Shown piece by piece: positions 1-6,310 of a DNA stretch of 16,849 nt. The DNA lies in contig CAYJIU010000042.1 in the NCBI GenBank assembly GCA_964370305.1, positions 1 to 16,849 of the forward strand, written 5' to 3'. The number at the start of each line of letters is the position of its first letter. Positions within the stretch are counted from its first letter, which is position 1. The DNA comes from CAYJAD01 sp964370305 (GTDB taxonomy: Bacteria > Desulfobacterota > Desulfovibrionia > Desulfovibrionales > Desulfovibrionaceae). Under the pieces are notes generated by a model that was not told where the DNA came from, did not search any database, and was given only the letters and a program-made list of their open reading frames with translations. A program made the position numbers and the translations under genes.

Positions 1-392
1 CTTTCAATTTCTTTTTCTTGCAAAACTCGCAAGATTTTAACTTGCAAACTTAAATCCATCTCCCCAATTTCATCAAGAAAAACAGTTCCACCATCGCCAA
101 GCTCAAAACGCCCCGGGCGCGAACGAATAGCATGGGTAAAGGCACCTTTTTCATGACCAAAAAGTTCAGACTCTAAAAGCTCCTTAGGGATTGCACCACA
201 ATTTATGGGAACAAAAGGCTTTGCGGATCGCTCACTTTGGGCGTGCAATGCGCGCACTAAAAGTTCCTTGCCGGTACCAGATTCTCCGGTAACAAGTACG
301 GTACTCTCCGTGGGGGCAACCTTCATAAGCACCCGAAATACTTCGGCCAAAGTTGTGCTTTGACCAATAATACCACTACCTTGCCATTCCAT
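1..392 (-). CDS. Sigma-54-dependent enhancer-binding protein (PspF-like), N-terminal part; gene runs off the left edge
   Basis: The visible 130 residues are the start of an AAA+ sigma-54 interaction domain, which uses ATP hydrolysis to remodel sigma-54 RNA polymerase into an open complex. Walker A is GESGTGKE (residues 36-43), the sigma-54 contact loop is at 83-88, and Walker B ends in D107-E108 (FLDEIGE). The loop reads GAFTHA rather than the usual GAFTGA. The AAA+ domain begins within about ten residues of the start, so there is no receiver, PAS or GAF domain, as in PspF. The start at 392 is chosen because GGAG (399-402) lies six bases upstream; an in-frame ATG at 398 lacks that spacing. 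The upstream DNA to the HPt terminator shows no coding remnant of a lost sensor domain. The C-terminal HTH lies outside the window. The family assignment is secure; the regulated genes are unknown. Confidence 0.93.
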   Translation of the reverse strand, partial: MEWQGSGIIGQSTTLAEVFRVLMKVAPTESTVLVTGESGTGKELLVRALHAQSERSAKPFVPINCGAIPKELLESELFGHEKGAFTHAIRSRPGRFELGDGGTVFLDEIGEMDLSLQVKILRVLQEKEIE

Positions 393-442
393 GTGCATCT
401 CCAAAAGTATACAATTATGCCAAAAATATCAGCTTATATAAC

Positions 443-458
443 TGTCAATACACTGACA
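443..458. promoter_or_regulatory. Inverted repeat upstream of the sigma-54 activator gene (possible operator or enhancer site)
   Basis: TGTCA (443-447) and TGACA (454-458) form a perfect 5-bp inverted repeat with a six-base spacer, about 50-65 bases before the activator start at 392. A site like this could bind a dimeric HTH protein, perhaps the activator itself. The minus-strand TTGACA within it also resembles a -35 box, but I see no -10 at a normal distance. This is inference from symmetry and position only. Confidence 0.3.
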
Positions 459-490
459 CTAAAAAAAAATCCAGTAAAATTATGAATATT

Positions 491-517
491 AAAAAACCCC
501 GCACAAAGTACGGGGTT
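491..517 (-). terminator. Rho-independent terminator of the HPt gene
   Basis: Read on the minus strand, AACCCCG (517-511) pairs perfectly with CGGGGTT (501-495) around a nine-base loop and is followed by a run of T (496-491). It lies about 57 bases past the HPt stop codon. It separates that gene from the sigma-54 activator further along the same strand, so the two are probably separate transcripts. Confidence 0.85.
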
Positions 518-574
518 GCAAAATACCTAGTAAGTTACAGGCTAAAGCCCACAGCAAACTATAATAAAAATATA

Positions 575-910
575 TTAAGCTTCAAAAGCACGCATAGCTT
601 CTATAGAAACCACCAACACCTTTTTTAACTCTTCAATGGCTGGCTCAATACCTGATTTTTCCTTAATAGCTTGTTCAAGAACTTTTCCTGCTTCGGCAAG
701 GGCTTCAGCACCAAGGTTTGCGGCTGTACCTTTAATGGTATGTGCTTGCATTTGTGCATCATCCATATTGCCATCTGCCACGGCTTGGGCAAGCTTTTCA
801 GGTGCATCACCAAGACTATCAGCAAAACGGACAAGCAATTTAGCATAAAGACCGCGATTATTCACCACACGGGCCACCCCGTCCTGCCAGTTTAATACTT
901 CAAAAGACAT
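575..910 (-). CDS. Free-standing HPt (histidine phosphotransfer) domain protein
   Basis: A 111-residue protein consisting of one Hpt four-helix bundle. The signature HTIKGTAANLG carries the phosphorylatable histidine at about residue 57, followed by the conserved lysine and glycines. Such proteins relay phosphate between a hybrid histidine kinase and a response regulator in the cytoplasm. The reading frame extends upstream to 940, but the start at 910 is preferred because GGAGGAAATT sits directly before it. No kinase or receiver gene is adjacent, so this is an orphan relay module whose partners lie elsewhere. A strong hairpin terminator follows it, and a weak promoter candidate lies in the 103-base gap after the ACT gene, which suggests a monocistronic unit. 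The domain call is firm; the pathway is unknown. Confidence 0.9.
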   Translation of the reverse strand: MSFEVLNWQDGVARVVNNRGLYAKLLVRFADSLGDAPEKLAQAVADGNMDDAQMQAHTIKGTAANLGAEALAEAGKVLEQAIKEKSGIEPAIEELKKVLVVSIEAMRAFEA

Positions 911-946
911 AATTTCCTCCATGCGATTAGCGCGAAACAATGTACA

Positions 947-974
947 ATAATAATCATTTTTTTAATAAAGTAAA
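947..974 (-). promoter_or_regulatory. Candidate sigma-70-type promoter for the HPt gene
   Basis: On the minus strand, TTTACT (974-969) and TATTAT (952-947) are separated by 16 bases, which would place transcription start near 940, about 30 bases before the HPt start codon. The -10 matches five of six consensus positions and the -35 four. The surrounding DNA is very AT-rich, so a chance match is possible. Confidence 0.35.
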
Positions 975-1013
975 AATCATTTAGACAATAAGCCGTAAAT
1001 TTATTAATCAAAA

Positions 1014-1442
1014 TTAAGCGTAAAGCCTAGCCCCTTCAACGATGGGGACATTATGCTTATTTAATATTTCTATTGCCTTATCAGTATCATCAAAGCGAAA
1101 AATCATAGTAGCATTGGTTGTATCTTTTTGTACATAAGCATACATATATTCCACATTAATGGAAAATTTAGCAAATATTTCCAAAATTTTATGCAATCCA
1201 CCCGGCTTGTCTTCTACCTCAACGGCGACAACAGTGGTATGCCTTGTGGTAAAACCCTTTTCTTTTAGCACTTTTTTAGCTTTTTCACAGTCATTTACAA
1301 TGATTCTCAAAATGCCAAAGTCAGAAGTATCTGCCAAAGAAAGAGCACGAAGACTAACACCAGCATCACTCAACGTGCTAGTAACTTCCGCCAGTCTGCC
1401 AGCCTTATTCTCAAGAAAAATAGATATTTGCTCGGCTACCAT
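1014..1442 (-). CDS. Tandem ACT-domain protein
   Basis: A 142-residue protein made of two ACT domains, about residues 4-65 and 70-140. Each opens with the typical strand-loop pattern: QISIFLENKAGRLAEVTSTL in the first and AVEVEDKPGGLHKILEIF in the second. ACT domains bind small ligands, usually amino acids, and there is no catalytic domain here, so it is probably an allosteric or sensory partner. Stand-alone tandem ACT proteins of this size are common in Desulfobacterota and archaea, often near phenylacetate-CoA ligase-type genes; none is visible here. GGAGAACAC precedes the ATG at a normal distance. It follows tatA by 39 bases on the same strand, so it is probably transcribed from the tatA promoter. 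Ligand and partner are unknown. Confidence 0.88.
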   Translation of the reverse strand: MVAEQISIFLENKAGRLAEVTSTLSDAGVSLRALSLADTSDFGILRIIVNDCEKAKKVLKEKGFTTRHTTVVAVEVEDKPGGLHKILEIFAKFSINVEYMYAYVQKDTTNATMIFRFDDTDKAIEILNKHNVPIVEGARLYA

Positions 1443-1481
1443 GTGTTCTCCTAATATAAAAATAACAACAATTTATGTACA

Positions 1482-1676
1482 CTACTTAGAGCTATCATCC
1501 GTAGTTTGTTTATCCTTGGGGGTAATGTCTACTTCATCAGGCTCAGTAGAAGCCCTCTTGAAATTACGAATAGCTCGGCCAAGACCATTACCAATTTCTG
1601 GCAATTTATTTGCCCCAAATACTACCAGTGCCACCACAAGTAACACCAATATTTCTTGTGTTCCAATGCCAAACAT
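1482..1676 (-). CDS. tatA: Sec-independent translocase subunit TatA
   Basis: A 64-residue TatA/E-type protein: a short periplasmic start, one transmembrane helix (about 6-20), the FG hinge at residues 20-21, the LPE element at 25-27, an amphipathic helix (GNGLGRAIRNFKRA), then a charged unstructured tail. TatA oligomerises to form the channel through which folded, twin-arginine-tagged proteins cross the inner membrane. The length and FG-LPE arrangement favour TatA/E over the longer TatB. GGAGGCAAT directly precedes the ATG. tatB and tatC are not next to it, so the rest of the Tat system must be elsewhere. A good promoter lies just upstream, and the tandem-ACT gene follows on the same strand. 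Confidence 0.93.
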   Translation of the reverse strand: MFGIGTQEILVLLVVALVVFGANKLPEIGNGLGRAIRNFKRASTEPDEVDITPKDKQTTDDSSK

Positions 1677-1699
1677 ATTGCCTCCATATTATTTTTTTA

Positions 1700-1728
1700 T
1701 TTATACTCCCTCTAAGGCATAAGGTCAA
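1700..1728 (-). promoter_or_regulatory. Sigma-70-type promoter for tatA and the ACT gene
   Basis: On the minus strand, TTGACC (1728-1723) and TATAAA (1705-1700) are separated by exactly 17 bases. Each hexamer matches five of six consensus positions. Transcription would start near 1693, about 17 bases before the tatA start codon. This is the best sigma-70-like promoter in the window. Confidence 0.65.
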
Positions 1729-1860
1729 GGCTTGCTTGACAAAGTAAGTAAAAATATAAATCATTAATAATATTTTTATAAATTTTACAATTAAACCAAT
1801 TAAATACCATCTTTTTTTGAGAGGAATATATATTTTACGACCAGAATGACTAAGGAAGCA

Positions 1861-1889
1861 TTGCGTCATCTTACAACTATGCTTATACT
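1861..1889 (+). promoter_or_regulatory. Candidate promoter for the hypothetical-HAD-YggT operon
   Basis: TATACT (1884-1889) is a good -10 box, with a poor -35 match, TTGCGT (1861-1866), 17 bases upstream. Transcription would begin near 1896, leaving a leader of about 20 bases that contains the AAGGAG ribosome site. The 240-base divergent region between tatA and this operon is otherwise AT-rich and shows no further gene. Confidence 0.4.
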
Positions 1890-1916
1890 ATACATGTGAT
1901 TATGAAGGAGCCATGC

Positions 1917-2744
1917 ATGAATTTTCAAAATACGCCACTTTATTTGCCAATTTTACGTAAAGACAATGTGGCAGACTCCTTGTTGGCCAAATTTCTACCC
2001 CTCAATGCTGCCTATATCTGGCCTGGACTTGAGCACATGCCTAAGGATTATTGGCAACCAAACAACTATCCCTTTGCTCCTAAAGCAGCCAAAGCTTGCC
2101 TTAATGATTTGCATGCTATGAGCGAGGCTGCTCTTTTTGGTATGCCTATACATAGCATTATGGGCGGGCAAGACCAACGCATTGAAGCAAAAAATATCCA
2201 AGAACAAAACACACTTGCGCAATTTGCAAATACTGGCGAAACTCAAAACACTTCCCCAACCGATGATACTCATATACTGCAAGCTGCACAAAAAATCATC
2301 CTTTGGGCATGGTTGTTAGAAGAGCGATTTTATGAAATAAATGGCCTTACACAATCATATTCTCAAGGTATAAAGGGACTTGCGGATGCACTTGGAGTTG
2401 AGCATGATGAGGATTTTGGCGACCTTGAGCGCATAGAAACAAGTATTAATGTTAACGAATCCTTAATGCCACCATGGAAGCTTGTTTTTGAAAACATTGC
2501 TGTTTTTCTGCCTCAACCCTGTACCGTTGTTGTTAACCATCAAGATATGGTTGCACATATATATGATACATGTAAAAATATAACACCGCTTAATGATGGT
2601 GAAAAATACGGTATAACAGACATTGCGAATTTCATGCAGTGTAGCGCGGAAGTCGCCACAATATTAAATAAAAATGCACGCCAAAGGCAAGCAGCCCCGT
2701 GGCTAGCAAAAAAATTACACTTTATTTTTTTGGAGAAAACATAA
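1917..2744 (+). CDS. Conserved-looking hypothetical protein, translationally coupled to a HAD hydrolase
   Basis: I do not recognise the family of this 275-residue protein. It has no signal peptide or transmembrane helix and is probably cytoplasmic. Visible features are a proline- and aromatic-rich N-terminus (LYLPILRKDNVAD, then AAYIWPGLEHMPKDYW), a polar low-complexity stretch near residues 95-115, and an amphipathic segment containing ILWAWLLEERFYEI. No nucleotide-binding or metal-binding motif is apparent. The frame opens earlier with a GTG at 1896, but AAGGAG (1905-1910) six bases before the ATG at 1917 fixes the start. Its stop codon overlaps the start of the HAD phosphatase gene (TAATG), so the two are probably made together and may work in one process. 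Base usage resembles the neighbours, with no sign of recent transfer. Confidence 0.8.
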   Translation: MNFQNTPLYLPILRKDNVADSLLAKFLPLNAAYIWPGLEHMPKDYWQPNNYPFAPKAAKACLNDLHAMSEAALFGMPIHSIMGGQDQRIEAKNIQEQNTLAQFANTGETQNTSPTDDTHILQAAQKIILWAWLLEERFYEINGLTQSYSQGIKGLADALGVEHDEDFGDLERIETSINVNESLMPPWKLVFENIAVFLPQPCTVVVNHQDMVAHIYDTCKNITPLNDGEKYGITDIANFMQCSAEVATILNKNARQRQAAPWLAKKLHFIFLEKT

Positions 2745-3400
2745 TGCAGCCTTACCTTAGTATGCCCACCACTTTAGCGGGAGTGATTTTTGATTGTGAC
2801 GGGGTAATACTGAACTCACGCGCAGCCAATGCCATGTATTATAATAAGGTATTAGAAGCACTTGGACTACCTGAGCTCAGTGCTGAGCAAGAGGCATTTA
2901 CCTATATGTCCACAGTGCGCGGCGCATTTGAGCATATTGTCCCAAAGGAGCTACACCCAAGGCTTATGGAGGTTTATAAAACTGTTGTTAATTATCAGCG
3001 GGATATTATGCCACATATTACACTTGAGGATGGATTTTTGGATTTTATTTCATGGCTTAAAGATTGCGGTATAAAGCTTGCTGTACACACCAATAGGTTT
3101 GACGGCATGCCTGCTGTTATTGATACATTTAACTTGCATGGTTTTTTTGATCCAGTCATTACAGCTGCTGACGTTACCCCAAAACCGCACCCTGCCGGTA
3201 TTTATAAAATACTAGATCAATGGCAAGTGGCCAAAAATACAGTATTGTTTGTAGGCGACAGTGCCAATGATCAACAAGCCGCAGCCGCAGGGGAGGTTTC
3301 ATTTGTGGCCTACAAAGATCAAGGACTTGACGCCGCCATAAATGTTGATACCTTCTCTTCATTCAAGGACTATTTAAAAGGTAGATATATACCCACATAA
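2744..3400 (+). CDS. HAD-superfamily hydrolase (phosphoglycolate phosphatase-like)
   Basis: A 218-residue haloacid-dehalogenase-type phosphatase with all four motifs: I, FDCDGVILNS with nucleophile D17 and acid/base D19; II, VHTNR with T116; III, TPKPHP with K147; IV, FVGDSANDQQAA with D172 and D176. The helical cap between motifs I and II (about 25-95) places it in subfamily I with Gph- and beta-phosphoglucomutase-like enzymes. It should dephosphorylate a small metabolite; the substrate cannot be read from sequence. The frame extends upstream, but GGAG (2732-2735) eight bases before the ATG at 2744 sets the start, which overlaps the previous stop as TAATG. YggT follows after 25 bases. Confidence 0.9.
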   Translation: MQPYLSMPTTLAGVIFDCDGVILNSRAANAMYYNKVLEALGLPELSAEQEAFTYMSTVRGAFEHIVPKELHPRLMEVYKTVVNYQRDIMPHITLEDGFLDFISWLKDCGIKLAVHTNRFDGMPAVIDTFNLHGFFDPVITAADVTPKPHPAGIYKILDQWQVAKNTVLFVGDSANDQQAAAAGEVSFVAYKDQGLDAAINVDTFSSFKDYLKGRYIPT

Positions 3401-3425
3401 CACATAAACATTTTTGAGGTAAACT

Positions 3426-3728
3426 ATGATTGTACTTGCAAATACTCTTAGTGCCATAGCCATTGTACTAGGTAGTCTTTTGAAAATTTACTTTTGGGTT
3501 GTGCTTATATCAGCCATCCTTTCATGGGTACGCCCTGATCCATACAATCCTATTGTTAGGACATTACGCACGCTTACAGAGCCAGTCTATTACCGCATAC
3601 GAAAAGCATTGCCTTTTACTTATACAAGTGGCATAGACTTCTCACCGATTATTGTTTTACTTGCCATTGAGCTTGTAGACCGCATTGTGGTAAATTCACT
3701 ACTTGAATATGCACGAACATTAAGTTAA
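3426..3728 (+). CDS. YggT family integral membrane protein
   Basis: A 100-residue protein with hydrophobic segments at about residues 5-30 and 68-88, and between them the YggT signature: WVVLISAILSWVRPDPYNP followed by RTLTEPVYYRIRKALP. It is an inner-membrane protein of poorly defined function; relatives have been linked to cell division, osmotic adaptation and cofactor or motility loci in other bacteria. GAGGTAAACT precedes the ATG. It ends the hypothetical-HAD-YggT unit and is followed by an inverted repeat. Size and motif fit the family closely. Confidence 0.9.
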   Translation: MIVLANTLSAIAIVLGSLLKIYFWVVLISAILSWVRPDPYNPIVRTLRTLTEPVYYRIRKALPFTYTSGIDFSPIIVLLAIELVDRIVVNSLLEYARTLS

Positions 3729-3749
3729 AATACTTTTTATGGACGTATG

Positions 3750-3780
3750 ATTTTGAGTTTTTGTAGAACTCAAAATTTTA
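3750..3780 (+). terminator. AT-rich 10-bp perfect inverted repeat after yggT, possible terminator
   Basis: ATTTTGAGTT (3750-3759) and AACTCAAAAT (3767-3776) are perfect complements around a seven-base loop, followed by TTTTA. It lies 21 bases after the YggT stop and 57 before the DUF465 gene. The weak GC content of the stem and short T run make it a poor terminator; it may be leaky, or it may be an operator for the ilv cluster. Confidence 0.5.
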
Positions 3781-3836
3781 AATCAATTAAAACGCCTAAT
3801 TAAAGGCATACAACCTTCAACAACAGGAGAGTTCAG

Positions 3837-4067
3837 ATGGAAAAACACGAAATAGAAATGCTGGAAAAATTGTCTCTAAATGATCCTGAGCTCAAAGATT
3901 TATGGGACGAACACCTACTATATTCAAAACAGGTCAGCAAGCTTGAAGGGAAAAACTTCCGCACACCAACCGAAGAACAAACCCTAAAACAACTGAAAAA
4001 GCAAAAACTTGAAGGCAAAACTCGCCTCATGGCTTTGCTTGAACAACATATGTCAGGAGACAAATAA
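3837..4067 (+). CDS. DUF465 (YdcH-like) small coiled-coil protein
   Basis: A 76-residue, highly charged, almost wholly helical protein of the DUF465/YdcH type. The family pattern is seen in the central helix, with HLLYSKQVSKLEGKNFRTPTE, then a long lysine-rich helix (EEQTLKQLKKQKLEGKTRLMALL). No catalytic residues are apparent; a small helical adaptor or stabiliser is the most that can be said. The start follows AGGAG with seven bases of spacing. Its stop codon is two bases before the ilvB start, and the ilvB ribosome site (AGGAG, 4055-4059) lies inside this gene, so it is co-translated with acetohydroxyacid synthase. From memory, a gene of this family sits at the same place in other Desulfovibrio genomes. 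Confidence 0.88.
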   Translation: MEKHEIEMLEKLSLNDPELKDLWDEHLLYSKQVSKLEGKNFRTPTEEQTLKQLKKQKLEGKTRLMALLEQHMSGDK

Positions 4068-4069
4068 AA

Positions 4070-5764
4070 ATGAAAATGACTGGTGCGCAGATTTTGCTTG
4101 AAACGCTAAAGCGTGAAGGCGTTGATGTATTTTTTGGCTACCCGGGTGGTGCTGTTATTGACATCTATGACGAAATCCCCCGTCACCCTGAATTACGTCA
4201 CGTATTAGTCCGCCATGAACAAGCTGCTGTGCATGCAGCCGATGGCTATGCCCGTGCTTCTGGCAAGGTTGGCACTTGCTTAGTTACTTCTGGGCCAGGT
4301 GCAACCAATACAGTCACAGGCATAGCTACAGCATATTGTGATTCCATACCCTTAGTAGTTATTACTGGGCAAGTCCCAACACCTCTTATTGGCAATGATG
4401 CTTTTCAAGAGGTTGATATTGTTGGTATTACTCGCCCCTGTACCAAACATAATTTTTTGGTTAAGGACATAACACAACTTACGACAATCCTTCGCCAAGC
4501 CTTCTATCTTGCGCGTTCTGGGCGTCCAGGGCCAGTACTGGTAGACTTACCAAAAGACGTTATGCAAGCTGTGACCAACTTTGTCTGGCCAGAAAAAATC
4601 CAAATGCGCAGCTATAATCCAACATATAAGCCCAACTTAAACCAATTACGCAAGGCTGCTGATGAACTTATAAAAGCCAAAAAACCTTTATTACTCATAG
4701 GCGGAGGGGTTGTTAGCTCCGATGCAGCTCCAACTCTGAAAGCTTTAGCGGAAGGTTATCATCTGCCCATAGCTTCAACACTCATGGGTCTTGGTGGCTT
4801 TCCAAGCAAGAGTGATTTTTGGCTTGGCATGGTGGGTATGCATGGTTGTTATGCCGCCAATATGGCCATTAATAGCTGTGACTTGCTAATGGCCGTGGGT
4901 GCGCGCTTTGATGATCGTGTAACCGGTCGTATTTCTGCCTTTGCACCCAATGCACGTATAGTGCATATTGATATTGACCCAACCTCCATTCGCAAAAATG
5001 TCAATGTACATGTACCGGTGGTAGGTGACTGTCATCAGGCCTTACAAGGCATTTTATCCATATTGGAAAAGGATAAACAAGAAAAAGATTGGAAAAAAAC
5101 CAACGCCCCTTGGCTTAAACAACTACGCACTTGGAACAAAGAGCGTCCCCTTGACTATGACGCAAGTAAGGGCAAGCTAAGACCTCAAGCCATTATTGAA
5201 GCCTTGCACCGCATTACCAAGGGCAAGGCCATCATTGCAACGGAAGTTGGGCAACATCAAATGTGGACAGCTCAGTTTTATGGCTTTGATAAGCCCCGCA
5301 CCTTGCTCACATCTGGTGGGCTTGGCACTATGGGCTATGGATTTCCTGCGGCCATTGGTGCGCAATTTGCCTTGCCCAAGAGTTTGGTAATTAACGTAGC
5401 TGGTGATGGTTCTATCCAAATGAATATACAAGAGCTAGCCACCGCCGTTGAAAATAAACTTCCCTTAAAAATAATCATCCTAAATAACTATAATTTAGGC
5501 ATGGTACGTCAATGGCAAGAGTTATTTTATAAGAAAAACTACAGCTATACCAATATGGAAGCCCAGCCAGACTTTGTAAAACTTGCTGAGGCCTATGGCG
5601 CAGAGGGATATCGCATTACCAAAGCATCAGAGATGGAAGCAACCCTTAAGAAAGCTTTGTCTTCGCCTCATACTGCCATTGTTGATGTGGTGGTTGAGCG
5701 TGAAGAAAACGTTTGTCCCATTGTCCCGGCCGGTGCTGCCTTGGATGAAATGCTATTGGTATAG
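4070..5764 (+). CDS. ilvB: Acetohydroxyacid (acetolactate) synthase, catalytic large subunit
   Basis: A 564-residue ThDP-dependent enzyme. It condenses two pyruvates to acetolactate (valine/leucine branch), or pyruvate with 2-oxobutyrate to acetohydroxybutyrate (isoleucine branch). Domains in order are the N-terminal pyrimidine-binding domain with catalytic glutamate E50 (RHEQAAVHAADGYARASG), the central domain (about 190-325), and the C-terminal ThDP pyrophosphate domain with the GDG...NN motif (GDGSIQMN near 445 to NN near 472). Full length and uninterrupted. The first ATG (4070) is ten bases from AGGAG; a second in-frame ATG at 4076 is too far. The adjacent ilvN shows it is the biosynthetic, valine-regulated type rather than catabolic AlsS. 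I saw no leader peptide or T-box upstream. Confidence 0.97.
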   Translation: MKMTGAQILLETLKREGVDVFFGYPGGAVIDIYDEIPRHPELRHVLVRHEQAAVHAADGYARASGKVGTCLVTSGPGATNTVTGIATAYCDSIPLVVITGQVPTPLIGNDAFQEVDIVGITRPCTKHNFLVKDITQLTTILRQAFYLARSGRPGPVLVDLPKDVMQAVTNFVWPEKIQMRSYNPTYKPNLNQLRKAADELIKAKKPLLLIGGGVVSSDAAPTLKALAEGYHLPIASTLMGLGGFPSKSDFWLGMVGMHGCYAANMAINSCDLLMAVGARFDDRVTGRISAFAPNARIVHIDIDPTSIRKNVNVHVPVVGDCHQALQGILSILEKDKQEKDWKKTNAPWLKQLRTWNKERPLDYDASKGKLRPQAIIEALHRITKGKAIIATEVGQHQMWTAQFYGFDKPRTLLTSGGLGTMGYGFPAAIGAQFALPKSLVINVAGDGSIQMNIQELATAVENKLPLKIIILNNYNLGMVRQWQELFYKKNYSYTNMEAQPDFVKLAEAYGAEGYRITKASEMEATLKKALSSPHTAIVDVVVEREENVCPIVPAGAALDEMLLV

Positions 5765-5773
5765 GAGTCTTAA

Positions 5774-6259
5774 ATGCAACATATCTTATCGGTATTAGTA
5801 GAAAACGAACCAGGTGTTCTATCTCGCGTGGCGGGGCTTTTTAGCGGACGAGGTTTTAATATTGAATCCCTAAATGTTGCTCCAACCTTTGAGCAAGGTG
5901 TATCACATATGACCATCACCACCAGCGGTGATGCTCAAATTATTGAACAAATAATCAAACAGTTACACAAACTTGTTACTGTTATCAAGGTAGCAGATTT
6001 TTCCGAGCACAATGCTGTTGAGCGTGAAATGATGCTCATTAAAGTACATGCTGAGGGCGACAATAGAGGCGAAATCTTGCGCACGGTTGAAATATTTCGC
6101 TGCCGCGTAATGGACGTGGGCATTAATGAAATGACCATTGAAGCCACAGGCAACCAAGAAAAACTACAAGCTATTATTAGTTTATTCCAACGCTTTGGCA
6201 TTAAAGAAATTGCCAGAACCGGTACAGTTTCCATGCGTCGCTCCATGCAGCATGAATAA
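5774..6259 (+). CDS. ilvN: Acetohydroxyacid synthase, regulatory small subunit
   Basis: A 161-residue regulatory subunit with an N-terminal ACT domain (MQHILSVLVENEPGVLSRV... then GRGFNIESLNV) at about residues 1-75 and the C-terminal small-subunit domain after it, in which GNQEKLQAIISLFQRFGI and the IARTG element are recognisable. It binds IlvB, raises its activity and usually carries the valine feedback site at the ACT dimer interface. Size fits the longer IlvH/IlvN type (about 160 residues), not the short E. coli IlvN (about 95). It begins nine bases after ilvB with AGGAG upstream. It is presumably made in step with IlvB. Confidence 0.96.
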   Translation: MQHILSVLVENEPGVLSRVAGLFSGRGFNIESLNVAPTFEQGVSHMTITTSGDAQIIEQIIKQLHKLVTVIKVADFSEHNAVEREMMLIKVHAEGDNRGEILRTVEIFRCRVMDVGINEMTIEATGNQEKLQAIISLFQRFGIKEIARTGTVSMRRSMQHE

Positions 6260-6310
6260 TTTTTGACTCATACTTTTTTTTAACCTTTAGCCCATATCAC
6301 AGGATTACTC

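Noticed and set aside
911..940. Upstream ATG at 940 or at 922 as the start of the HPt protein
   Set aside because: The GGAGGAAATT ribosome site falls within the extra codons and fits only the ATG at 910.
1159..1722. A 187-codon plus-strand open frame opposite the ACT gene and tatA
   Set aside because: It is antisense to two clear genes, has no recognisable domain and no ribosome site; it is a shadow of their codon usage.
1736..1741. Perfect TTGACA on the plus strand as a -35 box for the hypothetical-HAD operon
   Set aside because: There is no acceptable -10 box 16-18 bases downstream; TATAAA at 1755 is only 13 bases away.
1846..1899. A 17-codon plus-strand reading frame in the tatA divergent region, ending just before the hypothetical gene
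   Set aside because: No ribosome site precedes it and it is not rich in any amino acid that would suggest an attenuator leader.
1896..1916. GTG at 1896 or ATG at 1902 as the start of the 275-residue hypothetical protein
   Set aside because: The AAGGAG ribosome site (1905-1910) lies after both, and is correctly spaced only for the ATG at 1917.
3729..3836. T-box, leucine/valine leader peptide or other attenuator before the ilv genes
   Set aside because: The 108 bases contain no short reading frame rich in Ile, Val or Leu and no T-box-like sequence; only a simple inverted repeat is seen.
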